In this document: piece by piece, positions 1 to 13,257 of the stretch
Numbering within the stretch: position 1 is the first letter of the stretch
How the letters are laid out: each line of letters opens with the position of its first letter
Assembly: GCA_958295665.1 (NCBI GenBank)
Contig: OY282560.1
Coordinates: 261,378,641-261,442,640, forward strand
Origin: Tipula vernalis
Lineage: Eukaryota > Arthropoda > Insecta > Diptera > Tipulidae
Direction: 5' to 3'
DNA length: 64,000 bases
Position numbers and translations under genes: made by a program
Notes under the pieces: generated by a model
Database searches by the model: none
The model's input: the letters and a program-made list of their open reading frames with translations, nothing else
What the model was told of the DNA's origin: nothing

Positions 1-3000
1 CAACATGCAGAATTCTGCATGGTTTGCAGAATACATGTATTTCATTCCATATATAATAGTGTACTCTAATTGCGATGCATGCAGAATTCTGCACATCTGT
101 TTACAGCATTAGATATAAGCCTACTTAGTCTAAAATACTGAATTTTTTAAAAATAAGGCTTATATGAAGCTGTGACAGATTTTAGTACAAAATTACGACA
201 GACAATATAGATTTTAGTCACAAATATATAAATATATTATTTTAATTGTAGTACAACTGCTATAGACAACATTCTGTCATTTGACTGTCAAAAAGAAAAC
301 TAATATTATGCTAACCAAATTTGAAGTTAAAGTAATTATTTTAAAACTACTTGTTCGATATTATTATCATTTATGAAAATGACAATTTCATTTGTGAATT
401 GTGATGTTTTAATTTTAATTCAACCAAAGAAACCAAAAACCAAACTTTTTTTAAAGCGTGCACCTACCCAATTCTTCGGAAATATATTTTGTGAAATTTA
501 TGTTATTCTAGGCAACAAACTATTTTCAATAAATATCATAAATTTCATTTTAATCAGCCAGATTAAACGATTCTTCCCCAATCTTAATCTTAAAAATATG
601 CTTTCCAATCAAAACCTTATAAACTTATGTTTTAACTTTTAAAGAAATTCTATTTAAAAGGTAGCATCCTACATGAATTTAGTAAAATTAAAGTTATGAA
701 GTGATAATAATAGGAATTAAGAAAGGGAGGAAATATTATTTAAATGGGATTGGCTCTTTACTCTTTTTTATGAAATAAGGCCTTAATAGAATACCAACTC
801 TTGAAGAAAACTTTCGCGACTCACGACTTATTATTTAATTGTAGCTTTATTTTGTAATTTACTATAACTAGTAATACAAACCTTAACTGTCGTTAATTTA
901 CGCGTCTAATGAATAGATTAACATATAACACTTGCACACCTACTCATATTAACACGAAAAAAAATGAAATTTTTCTCACATTTAAGCAAATTTGTTTGCA
1001 AAGCTACTACAAAAAATAAAATTGAACATAAAAAAATGAATCTTCTGGGTGGTATAATGTATTGCACTTAAATTTCGAGATGCATGTTATATAAATAACT
1101 TAAATTTCTTATTTTCAATTTACTTTAATTCCACTTAAGCAATAAAACAAAATATACGTTCGAAAACCAAAACAATAACAACAGCAACAACCACATTATG
1201 TTAAACTATGTATAGTTTAAGAAAATCACGTTTTAAATTCCTTCAAACTTATATTTTTTCCCTTCAAGTTATCCATCGTTAACCTGTTAAACAAAACTAA
1301 ATATTACACAAAAACAATTTAAAGCATGAAACAAAGCCAAGAACTGTTAATAAAAAAAACTTATAATTGAAAAAAATAAAGACACAAAAGAAGAAACTTT
1401 AAATTGATGAAGTACAGCAAAAAAAAATCACGCGTTTTTGGTATAAGAAAAGACACAATACAACAAGAATTGAAATGTACCGAAACTAAATACAGGGAGC
1501 CATGTGAATAATTTAAAAATCTGTGTGGATGATGACGGGAGAGGGAAGGGCTAAATTATTAGCCTATGTGTAGTTTATTCAAAGAACTTTATGAATTTTA
1601 TTTCTCTTGGCTGGCTGTGACGTTTGTGCTGCAAAGAGTATGATTGTATATTGGATTTGTTTTGACGAACAAAACCATTTTGTTTTTTGATTTAATTTTT
1701 CGAATTTTCGATTCAAAAGCACAGCTACCAACAGTGCACAATTACACAAAACGAAATAAAAAACAAGGAACGAACGAATTAGCGCTGAGTATTTCATACG
1801 TTTACCTACTGCATTTTTTTGGATTGTTTTTTTTTTATGTTTTTAATTGAATTGAATTCTTATTCTCGCGAATTATTCAAATATAAATTTTTATGTTGTG
1901 TTGTATTTCTCTCCTAAATTGCTAATTTAGAACAATGACTAATGAATGTATGCACATAAGTAGTAGTGAATGATAGTTTTTTTTTCTTCTGTATAATTTG
2001 ATCAGTTTCTCATGGTTCGGGATTTCCATTTATTCTTCATCATGATGTTTGGGATTCAATAAAACCAATATCTACTAAATGGCTTTACAAATATAAATAT
2101 TATTATCTTTGTTGGATTGGTAAGTTAGTCGAAAGATTTTTATGGATGTTAATTGGTAGTTTGGTATTTGAGCCCAACTGTCATGGGATGTTAAATAAGA
2201 TAAAATGTAAATTAGATGTACATAATTTAGACGCTTATTAATATTTAACTATTTGGAGATTACGTTATCTGGCACAAATCCTTAATGACTAACCTTCTGA
2301 CTAAATTTTTTGAAGTGCTAGTGTCCATTGACCAAATTGAGATTTTTTATTATTTGTTTATAAATAGTAAAATTTATTTATAATTATGTAGAAAGTTTAT
2401 TTTATCTGTGGGGAATTCTAAAAATTACATAGTAGCAGGTGACATATGAATGCTATCAGCATCCGTCACCTAATATGAAACTTTTATAAATTCGTCTTGA
2501 TAAATATCTTATTATGGACCAAACAAATATGTACTCCTAAGCAAACAAAAGCTATTATACTTTACTGAAATCACAATTAAACTAATTTATTAAGCTTGAT
2601 TTCTGCTAATTATACGTATTCCTAATTAAACTACACATCCAGTATATACATACTCGTACATATAAGTATAAAACTAATGGTGAAAATTACCAATAATTTG
2701 TTACCAGTGTTGCTTTACAACAACAACGAGGACGAAAAACACAAGCAGAATCAAAATCGCAAATAAATAAAATTAATGTAATTTGTAAATTACAGAATTA
2801 CAACAGAACGTGATTTTAAAATAATTGAGAAAATTTCATTGTTTTTTTACATATACCTATAGTTTAGATTGAAATTTTTTTTCTTTGATTAAATAGAATT
2901 AAACGATTTTCTTGTCTTTAAAAATAGGTTCGGATGAAATAAATGTGTGATAAATGTGATTAGGTCGGTAAGTAATATAAGGACACATGGCATCAATGGT

Positions 3001-4165
3001 CATTAAACATTACTGCTGGTTATATTTTTCTGTTGGCTACCGCACCAAATGTTTACGATTTTTAACACGAGTTGGTCGGATTTAATTTAATTTAAGCTCT
3101 ATTTCAGTTATTTTACTTACATTGACAGTCTTATTGGTCTATGTTTGTCGATCACTTTACTGCATCAGTTTGAAACCCAAATCAACTACAAAGTTACTAC
3201 AATTCATAGATGGAAACCAAGCATATGAATCACAAGCCACATTTATTGGTTAGGGTGCCACAAAATAAGTCACTGTTAAGTTTATAAATGAACCCACATC
3301 TATTTAAAATACATACCTGGGTAATTACGATGTACTTATAATTAATAACAAATTAGGATTAGTTTAACATTAGTTTTTCATTGTATACCTTTGTCTTACT
3401 TCTGTGCTAATAAACTAATTAAATTAATTATAAGGTACAATAAAATGAAGTTCTACATTTAACTTCAAAGTTAATAAAACAATGTATTACGTACAAACTT
3501 GACACCTGGGGTTCATAATTAATAGACATACCAAACTCAGAGCATATAAATTAAATTAAAATATTTACAATAAAAATGTTCCATTAAAACAAATTAACAA
3601 TTCTAATTTTTAAAATATCAACAACAACAATAATATTAAAAGAATAATGAATAAATTAATCAAATGAATGATCATGATAATTTTTATTTTTCTGAATTGA
3701 TTCGCAACAATAACAAAAATTCTAAACAATAAAAAAAATTAACTAATTTTTAAGGAAATTAAATTATGAAGAAATAAAAAATTTTAAATGCCGTCATGGT
3801 CTGTAAAATTTATTTTCAGAAATTGATAAAATGTTATTGTTTTGCTGAAGGTTTATACGTTTGAGTAAGTATGCTTATCTTATAGGTAACATCCTTAAAT
3901 AAAAATTTAAAATCAATTAAATTTAAACGAAACAACATTTTCAAGGTGGGTAATTAATTTTATTAGATTTTAATTTAATTTAATGCTTGTCGAAAATCGT
4001 GTAGTTTTTAGTTGGAGTTGTGCCAAACAATGTAAGGTAATGATTGTTATTGGATTTGTTGAAATGGGATTGTTGTCAAGTTACTTCATATATATTATTT
4101 TATACTTATCTATATAAAAGTATGTATGTATGTAATGTACAGAATATTTTAACAGTTGACTTGCA
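1..4165. other. AT-rich intergenic DNA, no gene seen
   Basis: I see no coding region longer than chance, no RNA gene and no clear transposon ends. The stretch is AT-rich with many A and T runs. The only structured items are two short copies of a palindrome around GCAGAATTCTGC near the left edge, listed separately. Confidence 0.6.
4..93. repeat. Repeated EcoRI-type palindrome
   Basis: A perfect 18-bp palindrome (CATGCAGAATTCTGCATG, 4-21) recurs as a perfect 14-bp palindrome (TGCAGAATTCTGCA, 80-93) about 75 bp away. This may be the edge of a repeat that continues outside the window. Function unknown. Confidence 0.5.
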
Positions 4166-4900
4166 GTATTGACAAATAAGTTTTGAGGGCTTTTTTTATA
4201 ACTTCTAAGCTTTATTCAGAGAAATTGGTACAATGTATTTTATTCGAAGCATTGTCCATCGTTAGCTATGACTTTTTCCCATCTTTCGGGCAGCATCATC
4301 TTTTCTTCGTAAGCAGTGAAGTGCTGCTCGGCCAGGCCATGAGTCATCGACCGGACCAAGTGGTAATCGGAAGGAGCAATGTCTGGTGAATACGGCGGGT
4401 GGGCTAGGACATGCCATTGAAGCGCCTCCAAAGTTTCCTTGATGATTTGTCATGCTGAAAGATCACTTTGCCATGTCTTTTGGCATATTGTGACCGTTTG
4501 AGCTTCAATGCTTGGCTTAATTGAATCAATTGTTATTGATAATGTTCTACAGTGATGGTTTCGTTAGGCTGGAGTAGCTCATACTAGATCACCCCGAACT
4601 GATCCCATCAGATGCATGAATATTCTTGCCATGAATATTCGGTTCGGCCGTTGAAATTGATGCATGACCGGGCTTATTACCCCACGATTTTCTGCGCTTT
4701 GGGTTATCATAATGGATCCACTTTTCGTTCCTCGTGAAAAACGGCGTTCGTTTGTTCGCACAAATGTTCAAAAAATAGGTAGTTTACACTTCAGCGAAAT
4801 GACACATACTGATTTTTAGAGGAAACAAGATGGTCCGATGCGATTTAATACTAGTTACGCCATCTTTTGTAAATCCCTTAAAATTTACCTGTACACCCAA
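4166..4900 (-). pseudogene. Decayed mariner transposon with transposase remnant
   Basis: Mariner transposases cut and paste DNA at TA sites with a DD34D catalytic triad. Reading the minus strand, 4771-4580 gives a stretch with EKWIHYDNPKRRKSWG, which holds the first catalytic Asp region. Around 4560-4460 comes YELLQPNETIT and then VIFQHDK (second Asp), and 4431-4240 gives HPPYSPDIAPSDYHL (third Asp) ending in PERWEKV. These blocks lie in different frames. About 15 residues after the second Asp (the expected NARPH segment) are deleted, and the N-terminal DNA-binding half is missing. Imperfect inverted ends are visible: GTATTGACAAATAAG at 4166 and the complement of TTGGGTGTACAGGTAAATT ending at 4900. 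At about 735 bp, against about 1.3 kb for a full element, it is an internally deleted dead copy. Family assignment is secure; the exact ends are inferred. Confidence 0.85.
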
Positions 4901-6342
4901 CATGTTAATTACACAACTTGTTGGTAACATTTCCTAGAATAAAATAGGTCACGGTTTTGAAATGCTACGAAATTCACACTTTTAATAAATTTTGCGCTTC
5001 TTGAACTATTTTGATTAGCGTATTTTGTTCTGAGTAAAACTTCGATTGAAATTGTACAATTGTCGTTGAACAATTGACCTGTTATATTTATTTTTTATTT
5101 TATTATTGACCTGTTAGTTTTCATACTTTCCAATTCCCTTAATCATTATTTGATGCTTATCACTTGTTATTTCTGCCTCGAAGGTTCGTTATAAAAAATA
5201 TTATACAGAAGTCATAGTTTGTCCTCCATATGGTTTAAATCTGTGATCTTACAAGTTATCTGCTTAAATGGCTGAAGAGTAGAGGGCCAATACAATTTTT
5301 TCTACAGGTCAACTAAATATTTTGCACAGGTAAAGATTGTAATATAGCAGGTAATTTTAGCTATTCTTACTTAGTACATGACGTAAAAACAATTGCACTA
5401 AATGATGATTTAGTTTAATTTATTATTTGGATTCAGTAATATCAAATTCTTCAAGAGCTTTTATCCGTATTTCCGGATGTTTATGTTCAACGGTTAAGGT
5501 TCAAAGTTCAAACTTCATTCCAAATTAGGCTATTTTTGAGGCAAAGCAAAAGTTTGGGTGAAGTGCAATGAACGAAGGAATATAAAAGGAATAAAAGCAT
5601 GCAACACTAGAATTACGAAGAAAACACGAATTGAACGGAACAGAACGCGCACCATTTTGGATGAAAGTATTTTAAGGTGTGTCGAGATGAGTTAGAAGTA
5701 AAGGTTATAATCAAGTTTTAACGAACATCATACTAATTAAGAACTTCTCGTGGCAGACGTTTATAATATTGGATGAATTAATAACAACTTAAACAAAACA
5801 AAATTATGATTATTAATAATTTATATGATTTTAATATGTTCCGAAGATTGTAAGAGAATTCAAATCCAGTTTCGAACTGATGAGCTTATGATTATGAAAA
5901 AATCAATCTTCTCATCACGCCACGGCCACTGGACTGATTATACCACAATTTACATTGTATATATACAGAATGTACTGTGCGTTATGTACTGGCGAATCAT
6001 ACTAATACAATCGGAACATATACGAACGTTTATTACTTCGGTCAAAACTCTAAACAGACCAAAGTATTGAAATCCTGTCAAACATGATCAAAAATTTGGT
6101 TGACCCTAAACCACTTTTCCTGACGTTTTGAAGTCCCTGAGTCTAAAAAAGCACAAAAAAAAATGTACCCTGGGTATCTCGAGAACGGCTTGCTCGATTT
6201 AGAATTTTTTTTTGCCAATCTGTTTCTATGGTCACGGCCGAGATTTGAAAAGCTTTAGGAACCTGTGTGTCAAAAGGGTCGGGTACTTGCCACAGGAGTT
6301 GACCCAAAATACCCCAATTTTCTATATATGCTGGTTTGAATA
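4901..6342. other. No gene seen
   Basis: AT-rich sequence without recognisable coding, RNA or transposon features. The short open frame at 5825-6070 resembles no protein I know and has AT-driven composition. Confidence 0.55.
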
Positions 6343-6415
6343 TTGAGTTGGGTATTGAGTGGGGTTGAGTTGAAGGTTAATGAGATTGAGTTGGGGTTGA
6401 GTCGGCGTTGGGTTT
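6343..6415. repeat. Degenerate GAGTTGGG-type simple repeat
   Basis: The segment repeats variants of GAGTTGGG / GGGTTGAGT about eight times. It directly precedes the 108-bp tandem array, so both may belong to one larger repeat unit. Confidence 0.5.
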
Positions 6416-6444
6416 TATTTATAATGAGCAGTTGACAGTGCGTT

Positions 6445-7075
6445 GGAAATGGTATTCTAACATGATTTTTGGATGAAGTTCTGGAATATGGTCAAGTATG
6501 ATGGAACTTGCATATTTATCAACCGATTATGATGAAATTCAACTCACAACATTCTAAAATGATTTTTGGATGAAGTTCTGGAATTTGGCCAAGTATGATG
6601 GGACTTGCCTATTTCTCAACCGATTATGGTGAAATTTGATACATGCGTTGGAAATGGGATTCTACACTTCCATTATATGGAACTTGCCTATTTTTTAATC
6701 AATTATGATGAAATTCGGCTTGCACATTGGAAATGGGATTCTAAAATGATTTTTGGATGAAGTTTTGGAATATGACCAAATATGACGGAACTTGCCTATT
6801 TCTCAACCGATTATGACGAAATTTGACATGTGCGCAGGAAATGGGATTGTAAAATGATTTTTGTATGAAGTTCTGGAATATGGCCAAGCACGATGGAACT
6901 TGCTTGTTTCTCATCCAGTTATGATGAATTTCGGCTTGTGAATTGGAAATGGGATTAAAAAATGATTGTTAGAAAAAGTTCTGGAATACGACCAAATACG
7001 ATGGAACTTGTCTGTTTCTCAACCAATTATGAGGAAATTTGACGTGTCCGTTGGAATTTTGGATTTTTGAATTGA
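6445..7075. repeat. Tandem repeat, about 108-bp unit, about six copies
   Basis: The phrase GGAAATGGGATT recurs at 6445, 6650, 6729, 6837 and 6945, with a degenerate copy at 7053. The last four are spaced exactly 108 bp apart, whereas the 6445-6650 interval holds two copies with a deletion and the 6650-6729 unit is shortened. Each unit also carries ATGATTTTTGGATGAAG, GATGGAACTTGCCT and TTCTCAACCGATTATGA. Copies are diverged, so the array is not very recent. No coding role is apparent. Confidence 0.85.
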
Positions 7076-9377
7076 AGTAATGAATACCGAAGTACTGATC
7101 ACCTTATGAGGTTTCAGCCCTTTATATTTTTTGTTATTAAATTGTTATTTATTTTCAATGTTACCAACTGTGACGAACAAACTCAAATACCCAGCAGTAA
7201 GACGTGTAGAAATCTATAAAAATTTATAAACTGCGTGCGTTTGCTAATTTTCAAACTATGTGCGAATATCGAAAAAAAAATTATAGCAATATTGCAAAGT
7301 TATTTATATCTGTACAGGCGCCCGCATGCCTAGCTTAGAGGCAACTTTGGCTACAGCTGAAGCCACTAGCAGTGACGTCTGCCTTTTATATTTTCGTATT
7401 CAAAGGATGATTACAAATAAAATAAAACTAATACACATTACGGTCATATGACTTAATAAAGTTTCATTTTTAGCCACCCTTCATACTACACAAATCCATA
7501 AGTTTTGAAACTAGACGTCTGCCTCGAGGAGTTCTTCTGGAGTTTCTCTAGTTCAGCTTCATTTTTTGTCCTACTTCGAATTATACTAAATTAACAACAT
7601 AGTGGCATCTATCTGGCTTTGGACACCGATCATTACGAAGTATGGTTATGTCATACACCAAAACTAACACTGTATAATTCCTATGTAGAATAAGAGGCAG
7701 CGGATAGATGGATATCGTTTCAAAATATGTAAGAGGTTTTTATGTCTAATAGAAGCCAACAATTTACTTTTGCTTACGTACATTAAACATTTTTTGTTTT
7801 AGGGACAATAAAACAATAGTTGCGCTACATATCATGACATTTGATGACCCGGATCATGTTTCGTGAAAGGACAAAGAAATGTAAACGTCTGAATTTTTGA
7901 ACCGTAAACTTTTGAACCGAGTAAAATTTTGATCGAAAACATTGTTAAAAAAATTAAAGTTAGTTGCAACACCCCAATTTATTAATAAGGAATTTTTCCA
8001 GGTTGCAATTTTGAAAAGGTTACTGAACCAAATTTATTAAAGAGTTGCTTTAGAATATTTTGATACATGTAAGCTTTTCTGTTGGCGTGTTTTCCCATCT
8101 TCAGGAAAAGTAAATTATTTAACCGTACTTCTCGAGATAATGACAAAACAATATCATTTCTGGTTGAAATCTCTCATTTCACGTAAAAAGCTTAAATATG
8201 AGTTTTCAAGCCATTCCATTAGAGCGTTTGGCTGTAGAGAGGTATAGATAGAATGACAAACACCACTTTGAAAATCACATTTTCTTAATTGTTTTAGTAT
8301 GTAAAAATGTATTTAGTAAAAGAAAGTAAAAGGCAAAATCTGCTAAACAAAATAAAATGATTTTATAAGTTAAATTAAATTTGTTTGAATGATTTGTTGT
8401 TGGAATAAGTAGTCTATATAGAAAATAAATAATAATTTTAATTGGGTTGCCATCAAGTTTATAAAAATAACACTACTTCATTACGCCCAATGCAAACAAG
8501 TTAAAAAACATTCGTTGCAAAACTACTTTATACGAAGTATTTCTGCATAAAACTATATCAACAAACATTAGAAATTCCAAATTAATTAAAATTATTTACT
8601 TCAATAGAAATTAAACAATTATTCGTCAAAAATCTGAAAAGGTATACACATTAAGCTGTTATTACAAAAATTATTATTTAATTAACTATCAACAATAGCG
8701 CGCAACGACGACAACGATGAGGTATTGTTCAAAATTTCAAAAAGTTTCTTTGTGTTTTGGGTTGTTTGAACGAAGTCAAAATAAATCCCAAGTTATCATC
8801 CAAATAAAAAAAAGTTTAACAAAAGCAATATTCCATAAGCGCATTTTTGCACACATTTAAAATATCATTTCATTTCAACTTAATTTAAAATAATCTTGCT
8901 GTTTTTTTTCTTACTTTGTACTTACACTTTTCTTTAATATTGTAATAGGAAAAACGTTATGTACAAAGTACAGAAAACTTAAATGCAAATGGAACAGTTA
9001 AAACTGAAGCACAGAATAACAAAAAAATTTAATAAAGAAAATGAAAAGCTTTAACAATAAAATTAATTTTGAAACAAAAAGAAAATTCATTTGTTTATTA
9101 TTTTTAATGGGTGTTGGGTGCGTCTCAATAGGGTAGGGGTTGACCGTCTATAGCCATGTATCTCGTGGTCTATATTCCAACGCTGCAACTATGTAGAAAC
9201 CACCAACACAGAAAGAAATGAACTTACTTAGAATAGAAAATCCCATTTTTTAATTCAAGAAATTTATAAAATTTAAAAATAAATTAGTTTTTGCTCAATA
9301 TAAACTAAAAATATTTGATTTAACTATATTTATCTTAAAATAAGAATCTAAAATAATTATAGAATCAAGAATTTAAT
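7076..9377. other. No gene seen
   Basis: AT-rich sequence without a supported feature. Near 9207 the string CACAGAAAGAAAT resembles the end of the foldback arms further right (ACAGAAAAAAAT), so a related element end may lie here. That is too short to claim. Confidence 0.5.
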
Positions 9378-9540
9378 ATTTAAATTAAGAAATGTAATAA
9401 TTGATTATCATTAAAAAAACCTGACTTAATACAAGAAAGTGGTTTAATCAAGTTTACAATTTAAATTAAGAAATGTAATAATTGATTATCATTAAATTAA
9501 CCTTACTTAATAAAAGAAAGCGACTTAATTGACAGTACAA
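9378..9540. repeat. Two-copy tandem repeat, 81-bp period
   Basis: ATTTAAATTAAGAAATG and the following bases through ATTATCATTAAA occur at 9378 and again at 9459. The flanking halves (CCTGACTTAATACAAGAAAG and CCTTACTTAATAAAAGAAAG) also match. The repeat lies just outside the left arm of the foldback element. Confidence 0.8.
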
Positions 9541-10411
9541 TATTAAACAAAATAGTGGTTAAAATTAGTATGCGTTTTGTATTTCTATCCAGAAAGATTT
9601 TGCTTAAATCAGATCACTATTTTTAATATGGTTTTAAAAACATAACTTGTACTTTTTTTAGACTTTTTTTTTAAATAATGAAGCAAAACTTAAATTCAAC
9701 ATAATTATTCAGTTACATGCATAATTTGTGCATATTCATGCATACAGAAAAAAATAGATTTCGTTATCTATTCTATAAAACAAATCCCATATTTACTAGT
9801 TTATACCCTTTGATTTTCAGCCAATCAAGCCCCTTTATTAAATGGAGTGTTGGGTCGAATGGGGTATTACATTTTGGGGTTTCATTCAATAGAAAATATC
9901 AATTCTTAAATCTACAATTATTTTCCTAAATGTATCATTTGTTTTTAAATGATTATTGTTTATGCAGAGAAAGTGGCTCTTGCTTAAGCGAAGTACAACC
10001 TCGATTAAATTTAATACGTTTTCATCTAAAATCAAATTTTAATTTTACTTGAATTAAGAAATAATTTGCTTTTTATAAGAATTTTCTATTAAATTTACAT
10101 CGGAATACTTGATTTATTTGAGTAAAGGTAAGATTAATTCGATATCATTCTTGCTTGAATGTAGATTATTACTAAATTCATTATAGTCTTATACGAAATA
10201 TTCTTTATTACATGGTCTTCTCAGCTGAAACATTGCACTGTTGACCTTCAACTAAATATTCTATAATATTCTAGAATAATGTTTGTATATCTATGTATGT
10301 ATCAACATTTTCAATTATTTTGTTTTCTCCAAATACATTAAAATGTATTTTCCCAAAGATTTTAAATAATATAGGTTCCGCGGTTTTTTCAATTTAGATA
10401 TTTAAAAAAAT

Positions 10412-10543
10412 TGTATATTGTATAATTAGGAGGTAAAGTAATGCATTCCCGACGATAGTGGAAATTGGCGGACGAGGCGATAGCCGAGTCCGGCAACCAC
10501 GGGAGTCCGGGAATGCACTTTTCCTCCGAACTGTACAATTTAA
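10412..10543. repeat. GC-rich hairpin island
   Basis: About 100 bp of high GC content sits in otherwise very AT-rich DNA. The outer parts pair: GGAGGTAAAGTAATGCATTC (from 10429) with the complement of GAATGCACTTTTCCTCC (to 10527), and weaker pairing extends to 10412 and 10543. The loop contains GGCGGACGAGGCGATAGCC and GAGTCCGGCAACCACGGG, with smaller internal stems such as GGC-GATA-GCC. No tRNA or other known RNA was recognised. The base composition suggests foreign origin or selection on structure, but this is inference. Confidence 0.6.
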
Positions 10544-10780
10544 CGTATGTTGTTTATTCAAAATTTCATCCTTTGTTGCTCGCGGTTTTCCATTTCACTG
10601 TATGACTACTATAATAATTACATAAATGTAATAAATAAAAATGCTAGGTTGAGCTTATCAGTAATTGTCATAAGTTTAATCAGATATTTGATAGTTCATT
10701 AGAAAAATTTCCATCAAAAGAAAATGTTAATTTTTTAAAATGACAATTTTTCTAGTAAAATTATAAAATTGGTTTTGTAA

Positions 10781-10836
10781 AAAAATTCTTATATTTATGC
10801 TCAAACTATCGTTTGAGCATAAATATAAGAATTTTT
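10781..10836. repeat. Perfect hairpin, 26-bp stem, 4-nt loop
   Basis: The arm starting AAAAATTCTTATATTTATGC (10781-10806) is followed after TATC by its exact reverse complement (10811-10836). It may be a very young inversion-duplication, a cruciform site or a small RNA hairpin. Nothing else supports transcription. Confidence 0.85.
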
Positions 10837-11536
10837 AATATTCAAGGCACGCCGCAGCCGCTTGCTGTGATATGTATGTCCTTAAGTTGCTTCAAATAAG
10901 CATTGCTTAGTTAAATTAAAAGAAAACATAATAAAATATAAAAACATATTTTAATAAACGAGAAGGGCCTAGTAAATTCTAGCAAAACTTTCTTAACTAA
11001 TAACATATTTTACATTCAGTTGCTAATATTTAGCAAGCTCTATTTAAAATTATTTATTAATTTAGCAATATTTCTAAATTACAGCGACCATTTTTTGCAA
11101 TAAACACACACTCGCTTAATTCTATAACGTAATGCTTTTAATAAGCAAGCCTTGCTAAACTTACGCATGCGCATCAATATCTTAAAACTGATTTAAAACC
11201 GAAAATATTTATGATTTCAGACCTTCTTGTTCTGTTGAGTTGAGAACGTCCTAAGTGCTAGTTTGATTTTTGTGTTTTAATACATTTTTAAAGTTTCTTA
11301 TTGTGGAAAAAGTGAGAATACATTTATGTAAGTATTAATTGTGTAATAAATTGTGTGTCTAAAATCTCTTAAGAATTCTCGGCGTTTCTGTTTCTTGATC
11401 CAACCGGATTATTTTTAATGTAAATCTGCAACATCAATTATGTTGTAGGAAAACGCCGTGTGCATCACCATCTTTGTGTCCTTCTTTTTGTTGAGAAGTG
11501 CGTAATTTTTTTTGTTGTGTATAAGTAGGAATAGTG

Positions 11537-11738
11537 GGGGTTTCCGAAATGCGATTTTAAATGCACATTTTGTAGAATACGGATTTTTGTGATAAATTAC
11601 GTTTCATTAAAATCATAAAAATATTTAAATTCGGACCATTCAAACAATACGTATTTAAAATGCACGCAAGAACTACGTCGCATGCAGCTTTTCAAATGTC
11701 ACTTCGCTAAATGTGCATTTTGCATTTCGGACGCATCC
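11537..11738. mobile_element. Small non-autonomous TIR element (MITE)
   Basis: The ends are imperfect inverted repeats: GGGGTTTCCGAAATGC on the left and, as reverse complement, GGATGCGTCCGAAATGC on the right. The inner portions (AAATGCACATTTT and its complement) also match. AGTG flanks both sides and may be a 4-bp target duplication. The length is about 200 bp with no coding capacity. Superfamily not determined. Confidence 0.6.
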
Positions 11739-11981
11739 AGTGTCTATTTAATTTATAGTTTTATTTGTTAAAATTGTAATGATTCAAATATAAATATTTA
11801 ATTATTTCAATACGTAGTTTAAAGTGTGATGTTTTATATTTGATTAATTTGGAACAGCTTCGTCATTTTGAATAATAAAAATTTGTACTTAAAATTGCAG
11901 AAATTTGGTAATAAACTAGTGACACTAAAAGCATAACTATTTTTAATATATTAACATTTAGCCTGTATTAAAACACTGAAA

Positions 11982-12600
11982 AACACTGCAAAAGGGCGCC
12001 TCAAAGAATTCAAAGATTTATCAAATCCGTTAAAGTCAAACGAGATAATTAATAGGTGACCTCTTTTGAAATCAGCGAATGGCCGTAGATTAGTAAGTCA
12101 TTTAAAACTAAAACGAAATTTATTTATTACAATAATTACAATTATTATATATTTTCAGATCGATATTGACTTCCAAATTTTGTATCCGGGCTCAAATTTT
12201 TTCCTATTTAAAAAATGGGAAAATTTTAGTAAAAAAGCCACCCTTACTCTTAGCTAAGAAAATTAAATTTAAGGGAGTGTTTGAAGAGCTGAAGTCTCTT
12301 TCTTTCAGTCTCCGTTGTACACCGTTGAAATCAAATGGAACAACACTGCAAAAGGGCGCCTTAAATAATTTAAAGATTCATCAAAAAATACATTGAAAGC
12401 AAACGAGATGATTACCAGTTGACATCTTTTGAAATTTATTTATTACTTAAACACAATTATTATAAATGTTCAGATCGATATTGGTTTTCAAATTTTGTAA
12501 CCGGACTCAAAATTTATGCTTTTTCAAAAATGGAAAAATTTAAGTGAAAAATTCCCCTAATCTTATTTAAAAAACTAAAATAAGGGAGTATTTGAAGTAG
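11982..12600. repeat. Imperfect direct duplication, about 315-360-bp period
   Basis: AACACTGCAAAAGGGCGCC occurs at 11982 and 12342. GATCGATATTG followed by CAAATTTTGTA occurs at 12158 and 12473. The following AAGGGAGT(G/A)TTTGAAG also recurs. The spacing changes from 360 to 315 bp because of indels. The two copies are clearly diverged. The block lies within the foldback element upstream of the C2H2 fragment. Confidence 0.75.
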
Positions 12601-13257
12601 TTTACTTAAATAATTTAATATTTTATATTATATTTCTCTAAACTTCCTAAGTCAAACTATATTTTGAGCTCCTAATTAATCTAATTAATTAACATTAATT
12701 CTCTCCCTATTTCCAGACTACAAAAATATCAAACTTACTACATTCATCTACTACATTTGAAAGCCTGGTAGAAGAATAACCAGCAAGAAAACATCATTTT
12801 TTAACTTTTTTTAACTTAATGCACCACCTTACAGCTTTTATTCGGGATTATTGCGAACGGTAATCAAATTTCTGTATTAGTTTTAATAAATTCATTTAAG
12901 ATTTTTAATTTGGTGAATTTTGAAATTATTTATAGTCTTTATTATAATGCCATTATATTATAAGTATTATTGCCTTTATGTCTTTAATAGACTAACTTTG
13001 TATAATATATATATTTTATATATATACATTGAGTTCCTATTATCTAATTAACATATTTTCTCTCTCTATTTTTAGACTTCTTCAAAATTAAAGCCTGTTA
13101 TAAAAATAACTAACAAATTCAATATTTGGAAACCGTAATACACAATTCAGCAACATTGTAATCATGTTGAATTGTTTCATGTTTTCAATCATTTCAAACA
13201 ACCAATATTTATGTATGACATTTAAAATTAACGCATTTTATAAAGACTTCTGATGAA

